Shown here in pieces: positions 58,811 through 64,000 of a stretch of 64,000 nucleotides of DNA. The position numbers and the translations under genes were made by a program. This DNA comes from DATAEE01 sp036258175. Its GTDB lineage: Bacteria; Acidobacteriota; Vicinamibacteria; Vicinamibacterales; 2-12-FULL-66-21. Below the pieces are notes generated by a model. The model was not told where the DNA came from and did not search any database. It worked only from the letters and a program-made list of their open reading frames with translations. Within the stretch, counting starts at the first letter, position 1, and each line of letters starts with the position of its first letter. Where the stretch lies: positions 11,985-75,984 of the forward strand of contig DATAEE010000006.1 in the NCBI GenBank assembly GCA_036258175.1. Direction: 5' to 3'.

Positions 58811-60244
58811 CTAGTTGCTGATTCGTTTACCCTCGGTGTCGTAGACTTCAACGGCTCCGCGGCTCTTGAGGGTCTCCGCGATTTTCGCGTCCCCTACCGC
58901 GACGAGCTGCAGGCGCGAGGGATCGAGATACTTCTTCGCCACCTGCTGGACCTCGGTGGCGGTCACCGCCATGAGCCGCTCCGGATACTTGTCCCAGTAG
59001 TCCGCGGCGAGTCCGTACTGCCAGCGCGTGATGTAGTAGTTGATGAGCGTCTCGGGCGACTCGAGTGAGAGTGCGAACGAGGCGACCATCGCGCGCTTCG
59101 CCTCCTGCAGTTCCGCTTCCGGCACCGGCTCCGTTCGAAGCCGCTTGATCTCGCCGAGAATCTCGTCGATCGCCGGCGCGGTGACCTCGGTCCGCACGTC
59201 GGTCGTGGCCTGCCAGGAGCCGCGATACAGCCCGGCCGACAGTCCGCTGTATGCGCCGTAGGTGTAGCCCTTCTGCTCACGGAGATTGTTGTACAGCCGC
59301 GCCGTCGAGCCGCCGCCGATCACGCGGTTCGCGACGACAAACGCCGGATGATCGGGGCTCGTGCGGTTGATCGATTGCGTGCCTACGAACAAAGAGGTCT
59401 GGACCGAGTTCGGCCGCGCGACCATCGCGATCCTCGCACCGCCGAGGTCGGCCGGATTCTCGACGACCGGTTTGGCGGCGCCGGTTTTCTTCCAGCCTGA
59501 GAGCGCAGCCTCGAGGCGAGTCCGCGCTTCGGCAAGCGAGATGTCGCCGGCGATCGCGATGGCGGCATGATCCGGCACGTAGCGCTCGCGATGCCACGCG
59601 ACTAACGCGTCGCGGCTCGCCTTGTCGAGCGCCTCGAGCGTCGGCGACACCCGGCTCGCCGGATGCTGGCCGAACAGGACGCGGGAGTAGAGCTCGTTCG
59701 CCAGAAACTGCGGGCTCGAGCGCTGCTGCACGAGACCGGCGCGCGTCCGCTGCTTGTAGCGGTCCAGTTCCTCTTGTGGAAACGTCGGATGCAGGAGAAC
59801 GTCGGTCGTGAGTTTCAGCAGGCGGTCGAAGTGCTCGGTCAGGCTCGAACCGGAGATCGACGCACTCCACGACGCGGCACTCGCCGAAACTCCCAGACCG
59901 GCGGCCATCGAATCGATTTCTTCGGCGATCTGCTGCGAGGTTCTGCCCGTCGTGCCTTCGCGCATCATCGCGGCGGTAAACGCCGCGATCCCCAATCGAT
60001 CCGGCGCGTCGAAATAGCCGCCCGCCCCGGGAATGATGATCTCGAACGAGATCTGCGGCAGCCGCCTGTCCTCCATCACGATCAGGTGCAGGCCGTTGGA
60101 CAGGTCCGCTTCAGCCGGACGCGGGAGCTTCACCCGCAGGATCTCGTTCGAAACGGGCGCTTTTCCCTTCGGCTGCGGCGTCTTGACCGGCGGCGCGCTC
60201 TGAACCGCACTCAACGCGACGACGAGCGCCAGGGTTCGCAACAT
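58811..60244 (-). CDS. M16-type peptidase-like protein lacking the zinc motif
   Basis: A 477-residue exported protein of the M16 (pitrilysin/insulinase) fold, with signal peptide (LRTLALVVALSAVQS). The usual N-terminal HxxEH zinc motif is replaced: the segment reads GIAAFTAAMMREGTTGRTSQ, so it should be catalytically dead and serve as the partner half of the active enzyme, as in heterodimeric M16B proteins. Other fold segments are VFVGTQSINRTSPDHPAFVV and NNLREQKGYTYGAYSG (substrate-binding R/Y pair). Its ATG shares a base with the active subunit stop (TAATG). Confidence 0.9.
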   Translation of the reverse strand: MLRTLALVVALSAVQSAPPVKTPQPKGKAPVSNEILRVKLPRPAEADLSNGLHLIVMEDRRLPQISFEIIIPGAGGYFDAPDRLGIAAFTAAMMREGTTGRTSQQIAEEIDSMAAGLGVSASAASWSASISGSSLTEHFDRLLKLTTDVLLHPTFPQEELDRYKQRTRAGLVQQRSSPQFLANELYSRVLFGQHPASRVSPTLEALDKASRDALVAWHRERYVPDHAAIAIAGDISLAEARTRLEAALSGWKKTGAAKPVVENPADLGGARIAMVARPNSVQTSLFVGTQSINRTSPDHPAFVVANRVIGGGSTARLYNNLREQKGYTYGAYSGLSAGLYRGSWQATTDVRTEVTAPAIDEILGEIKRLRTEPVPEAELQEAKRAMVASFALSLESPETLINYYITRWQYGLAADYWDKYPERLMAVTATEVQQVAKKYLDPSRLQLVAVGDAKIAETLKSRGAVEVYDTEGKRISN

Positions 60245-61590
60245 TACGCGCCTCCCTTCGCACCATCCGATTTCGCGTCCGCCTTCGGATTGGTGACGAC
60301 AACGCTGCGGCTCTCGCTGCGGAGATACTTGCGGGCAACGCGCTGCACGTCCGCGGCGGTGACGGCGGCGATCTCATCGAGCTGCGTGTTGATCTTGTCC
60401 GGCTTTCCGAGAAAGGCGGTGTACTCGGCGAGCAGGACCGCACGATCGAACGAACTGCCGAGCGAACCGATGAAACTGCGCCGCGCGGCGTTTCTGGCTT
60501 TGTCGAGTTCCCACGCCGCGATCTCGCCCGTCTTGACGGCCTCGAGCTGCGCGTCGAGGGCCGCTTCGACGTCCGGCACCGGTTTCCCGGGTGCGACCGC
60601 GATGAACACCTGGAACAGACCGGGGCCGCGCGTCTCCCCGACTGCGGTGCCGGTCTGCGCGGCAACCTGCTTGTCGCGGACGAGCGACTGGTAGAGCCGC
60701 GAGCTCCGGCCGCCGCCGAGCGCAAGGCTCAGCACTTGCAGCGGCTCGAGATCCGGCGACTTCGCGTCAGGGATCTTGTAGGCGACGTCGAGCCGTGTGA
60801 GCCGCGCGAGCGGGTCTTCCACTGTCTGGCGGCGTTCGGCGGTTTGCGGCGGCTCCGTCATGTCCACCTGCGGCGGCGGGGCCTGGCCAGGAATATCGCC
60901 GAAGTACTTCTTGACGCGCGCCAGGCAAGCCTCCGTCGTGACGTCGCCGACAATCGCCATGACCGCGTTGTTGGGCGCGTAGTACGTCTTGAAGAACTGG
61001 GCAACGTCCTCGACGCTCGCGGCGTTGAGGTCCTCCATCGATCCGATCGGCAGGTGCTTGTAGGAATTCTCGTACGCCAGCGCCTGCAGGACTTCGAACG
61101 TACGGCCGTACGGCTGGTTGTCGAGCCGGAGCCGGCGCTCCTCCTGCACCGCGTTCCGCTGGTTGTCCAGATTCTCCTTGCTGATGTCCAGCGACCGCAT
61201 GCGATCTGCTTCGAGGAACAGCACGAGATCGAGCTGATTGGCCGGCAGCGTGTCGTAATAGAGCGTCCGATCCTGATCGGTCGTCGCGTTCATGCGGCCG
61301 CCGTTGTTCTGGATGAGGCGGGAATGCTCGCCGTCCGCCACATTCGCCGAGCCCTTGAACATCATGTGCTCGAAGAGATGCGCGAACCCCGTGCGCCCTT
61401 TCCGCTCGTCGCGCGAGCCAACGTTGTAGACGATGGCGACCGACACGACCGGCGCGTGATGATCTTCCGCCACGAGCACGCGAAGATCGTTCGGCAGCTT
61501 GTGGTCCGTCCAGGCGACCTTCGGCGCCGTGGCGCCGGACGCCGTGATCGCCGCCGCCGAAATCAGAAGTTCGAGCGCGAGACGACGCAT
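60244..61590 (-). CDS. M16-type zinc peptidase, catalytic subunit
   Basis: A 448-residue exported zinc peptidase. The signal peptide (RRLALELLISAAAITASGA) is followed by the inverted zinc motif HLFEH (71-75) in GFAHLFEHMMFKG, and the third ligand Glu lies in the downstream helix (DNQRNAVQEERRL). LPANQLDLVLFLEADRMRSL and AYENSYKHLPIGSMEDL are typical. It should act as a heterodimer with the inactive partner just downstream. ATG at 61590 has GGAGGG 4 nt upstream, so it is preferred to a TTG at 61602. TATAAT at 61650-61645 is a candidate promoter. Confidence 0.92.
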   Translation of the reverse strand: MRRLALELLISAAAITASGATAPKVAWTDHKLPNDLRVLVAEDHHAPVVSVAIVYNVGSRDERKGRTGFAHLFEHMMFKGSANVADGEHSRLIQNNGGRMNATTDQDRTLYYDTLPANQLDLVLFLEADRMRSLDISKENLDNQRNAVQEERRLRLDNQPYGRTFEVLQALAYENSYKHLPIGSMEDLNAASVEDVAQFFKTYYAPNNAVMAIVGDVTTEACLARVKKYFGDIPGQAPPPQVDMTEPPQTAERRQTVEDPLARLTRLDVAYKIPDAKSPDLEPLQVLSLALGGGRSSRLYQSLVRDKQVAAQTGTAVGETRGPGLFQVFIAVAPGKPVPDVEAALDAQLEAVKTGEIAAWELDKARNAARRSFIGSLGSSFDRAVLLAEYTAFLGKPDKINTQLDEIAAVTAADVQRVARKYLRSESRSVVVTNPKADAKSDGAKGGA

Positions 61591-61602
61591 GAATCCCTCC
61601 AA

Positions 61603-61638
61603 CGCAGAGGACGCAAAGGTGGCAAAGGGCGCAAAGGA
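61603..61638 (+). repeat. Four 9-bp units CGCARAGGN, opposite orientation to the 56842-56877 array
   Basis: CGCAGAGGA, CGCAAAGGT, GGCAAAGGG and CGCAAAGGA follow without gaps on the plus strand, just upstream of the M16 gene (minus strand). Confidence 0.75.
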
Positions 61639-61644
61639 CTAAAG

Positions 61645-61650
61645 ATTATA
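61645..61650 (-). promoter_or_regulatory. -10 element TATAAT for the M16 operon
   Basis: A perfect minus-strand TATAAT lies 54 nt before the ATG at 61590. The predicted leader of about 48 nt contains the nonamer array and GGAGGG. No good -35 is seen. Confidence 0.5.
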
Positions 61651-61775
61651 GACGTGCGGGAACCTCTGGAGGATGGACCTCGACCGGTACCTAAGCAGCG
61701 CGTGTTCGTCCCAGCAGAGGCTCAACACATCCCGGACTCCCCTGCGCCCTCTGCTGCTCTGCGTACTTGGCGTTG

Positions 61776-62156
61776 CTATAGTCCGGCCGCCGCGGCGACG
61801 CGCATCGCGTCCGGCACGCCGATGACGACGACCGCGGTCGGCTGTCCCTCGCGAGCGGTCGCGTAGACGTAGTCCAGATTCACGCCGGACGCTGCGAGCA
61901 TGCGCGCGACCGCCGCGAAGGCACCCGGATCGTTGCCCACCTGGACGACCAGCGCGTTTCGCTCCGACACGTCGTAGTGCCGTTCGGTGAGCACGCCCTT
62001 GGCGTGAACCGGGTTGTCGACGATGAGACGGAGCGTGCCGTTGGGTTCGAGCGAGAGCGCAACCAGGTTGACGCGTTCGGTGGAGAGGAGGTCGCAGACC
62101 CTCGCGAGCGCGCCTGGAGAGTTCTGCAGCCGGAGGACTAGCTCGGATCTGATCAC
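61776..62156 (-). CDS. Small protein with two ACT domains
   Basis: A 126-residue cytosolic protein of two tandem ACT-like beta-alpha-beta modules: LVLRLQNSPGALARVCDLLS-TERVNLVALSLEP and ALVVQVGNDPGAFAAVARML-AASGVNLDYVYAT. The Pro-Gly after the first strand is the ligand-binding turn. Such stand-alone ACT pairs bind amino acids or act as regulatory subunits. The start is GTG at 62156 (IRSELVLRL), with no clear Shine-Dalgarno. It lies 185 bp upstream of the M16 genes on the same strand but has its own terminator region upstream. Confidence 0.82.
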   Translation of the reverse strand: MIRSELVLRLQNSPGALARVCDLLSTERVNLVALSLEPNGTLRLIVDNPVHAKGVLTERHYDVSERNALVVQVGNDPGAFAAVARMLAASGVNLDYVYATAREGQPTAVVVIGVPDAMRVAAAAGL

Positions 62157-62188
62157 GAGCGTGCTGGAACCGCGTGGAAAAGCAAAAC

Positions 62189-62217
62189 GGGGCCTCCGAC
62201 TATTTATCGGAGGCCCC
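62189..62217 (-). terminator. Rho-independent terminator for the minus strand
   Basis: GGGGCCTCCGA (62189-62199) pairs perfectly with TCGGAGGCCCC (62207-62217) around a 7-nt loop. On the minus strand it is followed by CCGTTTTGCTTTTCC (leaving the stem), a T-rich tail; the plus side has none. It would end transcripts of the OmpA-VWFA operon before the ACT gene. Confidence 0.7.
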
Positions 62218-62237
62218 GGGGTAGGACTTTATTCACT

Positions 62238-62258
62238 GCTGATTGCTGAGTGCTGAAT
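62238..62258. repeat. Three heptamers GCTGATT / GCTGAGT / GCTGAAT, also part of a 9-bp hairpin
   Basis: Three 7-bp units in register; CTGCTGATT (62236-62244) also pairs with AATCAGCAG (62256-62264). On the other strand the units read ATTCAGC, ACTCAGC, AATCAGC, like the array at 30960-30980. Confidence 0.55.
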
Positions 62259-62371
62259 CAGCAGCGCGTGACCGGGGACAGGATGCGAGCACCCTGCGAA
62301 AGTGCTGTTATTGTCGGCGTGCCGCCAGCCCATGACGGCACATTGATGCACCCTGCCCCCGATCCCGCACT

Positions 62372-63037
62372 CTACGTGAGGACGCGAACCACGACGCGCC
62401 GGTTCTGCGCGCGGCCGTCGCGCGTGTTGTTCGGCGCTACCGGCTTCTCCTCGCCGTAGCTGATGACATTGATCTTGTGGAGCGGCACCTGGTGCGTCTC
62501 GTAGAGATACCGCTTTACTGCCTCGGCGCGCTCGAGACCCAGCATCTCGTTGTAGGCCTTGTCGCCGACCGAGTCGGTGTGCCCTTCGACTTCGATGAAG
62601 GCGCCCTTCGGGTCAGCCTTGAGCGTCTGGACGAGCTGATCGATCGCGGTGCGGCTCTCATCGGGGATGTTCTTCTGTCCGAACTTGAAGCCGCCCTGAT
62701 CCTCGCTGAGGACCACCTCGTAGATCAGCCGCTTGGAGGCGCGCTCGATCTCGTCGGCGCGCATGTTCACGCGGTCAGCCGCCGCGCGGGCGTCCGACGC
62801 CGACTTGCCCGCCGCTTCCGCCTTGGTGTCCGCAGCGCCCGCCTTGGTATCCACTTCGGCGATCCGCTGCTCGTTCTGGCGCGTCCGCTCCTGCGTCTCT
62901 TCGAGAGAACGCGAGAGCGTGTCGACCTTGTTGTTTACTTCTCCCACTGAGGTCCGCACGAACTTCTTGGTCGCGCACGCCGCCGAGCCGCCCCCGGCGA
63001 GCGCCACCACCGCGATGGCCATGGCCAGTTTCCGCAT
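62372..63037 (-). CDS. OmpA family lipoprotein with coiled-coil region
   Basis: A 221-residue envelope protein. A lipobox-like signal end (GGGSAAC, lipid-modified Cys at about 20) is followed by a heptad-rich coiled coil (NNKVDTLSRSLEETQERTRQ, with many Ala/Asp) and the OmpA peptidoglycan-binding domain: IPDESRTAIDQLVQTLKADP, GHTDSVGDKAYNEMLGLERA, NRRVVVRVLT. It should tether the outer membrane to peptidoglycan, like Pal. ATG at 63037 has GGAGGAA at correct spacing; longer frames are rejected. It follows the VWFA gene by 20 bp. Confidence 0.9.
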   Translation of the reverse strand: MRKLAMAIAVVALAGGGSAACATKKFVRTSVGEVNNKVDTLSRSLEETQERTRQNEQRIAEVDTKAGAADTKAEAAGKSASDARAAADRVNMRADEIERASKRLIYEVVLSEDQGGFKFGQKNIPDESRTAIDQLVQTLKADPKGAFIEVEGHTDSVGDKAYNEMLGLERAEAVKRYLYETHQVPLHKINVISYGEEKPVAPNNTRDGRAQNRRVVVRVLT

Positions 63038-63057
63038 TGCCGTTCCTCCTGCTGTAA

Positions 63058-64000
63058 TTACAAGTCCCTGTTCCAATTGACACCTGACTCTGATTCCGGC
63101 GCTCCGACGACACGACCCACGTGATATCCAGCTCTCGCGCGCACGCGCAAATCGCGGTCGCGCGTCTTCACTTCGACGGGATGCCAGCCTGGCTCGTCGC
63201 CGGTGGCAAACGCGAGCAGGTACTGATGCCGCAGCTCCGAAACGATCCGCCGCGTCGCGATGCTCGCGTGCGCGGGCACGCTCACGACGAAGGCCGCGCC
63301 GCCCGTGCGCTCGGCCAGCCACGCCAGTTCCTGCGTCGGCTCGAGCTCCGCGTTCTTCTCGCCATCCTGATCGACCGGGTGGTCAATCGGCGGGACGACC
63401 TCTATGACATAGACAGGCACGTCCACGCTGCTGGCCGCGACCGCTGCCTCGTTCGAGGTGAGGCGGCTTCCCGTATCGATTCCGTCGGTGATGACCACGA
63501 GCGCGCGCCTCGTCGTGTTGCGCGCGACGACGCGCGTGGCCGCTCCGTGGATCGCGTCGAAGATCGACGTCTCGCCGAACGGCTGGACCGTCTCGAGCGC
63601 GCGCGTCACCGCGTTTCGATCGGTCGTGAAACCCTGCACTTCGTTCAGCTCCGTGTGGAACGTGAACAGCGCGGCCGTGTCATCGGTCCGCGCGTCCGGC
63701 GCGAACGTGTCGTCGAGGGCCGCAAGGAAGTAGCCCACAACCTGGCGGCCCCATGCCAGCTTCTCCGCCACGTGCATGCTGCCGCTGATATCGAAGACGA
63801 TCGCGACGCTCGCAGGCGCCGACGTCTCCGCCCTGAAATCGTTGATCGAGCGCTTCACGCCTCGATCGAACACCTCGAAATCCTCGCGCTTGAGGTCCCG
63901 GAGGAAGCGTCCCTTGCGATCCCGGACCGTCGCGGTCACCGCGACTGCCTGAACCGAGGATCGAAAGCGCGGCGTCGCGGGCTGCTGGCCCGCGACGCGC
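63058..64000 (-). CDS. VWFA-related acidobacterial-type protein, cut by window edge
   Basis: At least 313 residues are visible; the frame stays open to the right edge (RFRSSVQAVAVTATVRDRKG). The opening of the family (VTATVRDRKGRFLRDLKRED-FEVFDRG) is present. The MIDAS motif is DISGSM, with the later Thr/Asp positions in GETSIFDAIHGAATRV and VITDGIDTGSRLT. The tail HQYLLAFATGDEPGWHPVEV with RDRDLRVRARAGYHVGRV is typical of acidobacterial VWFA-related proteins. A metal-dependent adhesion or protein-binding role is expected, probably extracytoplasmic. The internal GTG at 63939 is not a real start. Confidence 0.88.
   Translation of the reverse strand, partial: RVAGQQPATPRFRSSVQAVAVTATVRDRKGRFLRDLKREDFEVFDRGVKRSINDFRAETSAPASVAIVFDISGSMHVAEKLAWGRQVVGYFLAALDDTFAPDARTDDTAALFTFHTELNEVQGFTTDRNAVTRALETVQPFGETSIFDAIHGAATRVVARNTTRRALVVITDGIDTGSRLTSNEAAVAASSVDVPVYVIEVVPPIDHPVDQDGEKNAELEPTQELAWLAERTGGAAFVVSVPAHASIATRRIVSELRHQYLLAFATGDEPGWHPVEVKTRDRDLRVRARAGYHVGRVVGAPESESGVNWNRDL

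Noticed and set aside
1..64000. tRNA, rRNA or insertion sequences
   Set aside because: No cloverleaf, rRNA core sequence or transposase was recognised by reading either strand; a covariance-model search could still find a small RNA.

Overview
The window reads as a high-GC (roughly two-thirds G+C by eye) chromosomal segment of an Acidobacteriota member, probably of the Vicinamibacteria type. The gene families point that way: an orphan MacB/FtsX-type permease of the acidobacterial duplicated kind, a VWFA-related acidobacterial protein, a bacterial tricorn protease, a DUF349 repeat protein, PEGA proteins, winged-helix/TPR regulators, kinase-type N-terminal modules and a carboxypeptidase-regulatory-domain TonB receptor. 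Taxonomy is an inference from family content; no rRNA, tRNA, CRISPR, phage or transposon was seen. Both edges cut genes.

Layout. 1-10.3 kb: end of an oligoendopeptidase F gene, a cyclophilin/DPP-IV pair on the minus strand, a small Cys-containing protein, a large DUF349 protein and a tricorn protease. 10.3-16.6 kb: a minus operon (amidohydrolase, GT4 glycosyltransferase, glycogen-debranching-type glycosidase) diverging from an Asp/Glu racemase, then a methyltransferase that lacks its SAM motif and an inorganic pyrophosphatase. 16.6-22.7 kb: an OmpR-type response regulator and its histidine kinase, diverging from a secreted protein plus a TonB-dependent receptor. 22.7-30.5 kb: small secreted proteins, a cyclase-family enzyme, a kinase remnant, a beta-propeller, DUF1801, a membrane protein, an MFS carrier and the orphan permease. 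31-46 kb: a long minus block with two FAD oxidoreductases, a winged-helix/TPR regulator, a pseudokinase-like/proline-rich/PEGA membrane protein, a HEAT-cyclophilin fusion, a DPP III lipoprotein, a beta-CASP metallo-hydrolase and an ACC-deaminase-like enzyme. 46-53 kb: an MTHFR-like barrel, nitroreductase, aminotransferase, di-haem cytochrome, receiver, SDR and small secreted proteins. 53-57.4 kb: a PaoABC-like molybdenum aldehyde oxidoreductase with DoxX. 57.4-64 kb: a Tat-exported PLP enzyme, an M16 protease pair, an ACT protein, an OmpA lipoprotein and a VWFA protein.

The most interesting signal is non-coding. First, at least eleven start codons lack a Shine-Dalgarno sequence but carry a TANNNT box ending 6-11 nt upstream, the layout of leaderless promoters; in two divergent pairs only 20-25 bp apart a single symmetric 7-bp box appears to serve both strands. 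Second, many spacers hold short-period degenerate tandem arrays with strict unit length (7, 9 or 10 bp) but unrelated unit sequence, including a 43/43/43-nt inverted repeat and twin four-unit nonamer arrays. Physiologically the window is rich in exported peptidases (tricorn, DPP IV, DPP III, M16 pair, M3), fitting a peptide-scavenging oligotroph.
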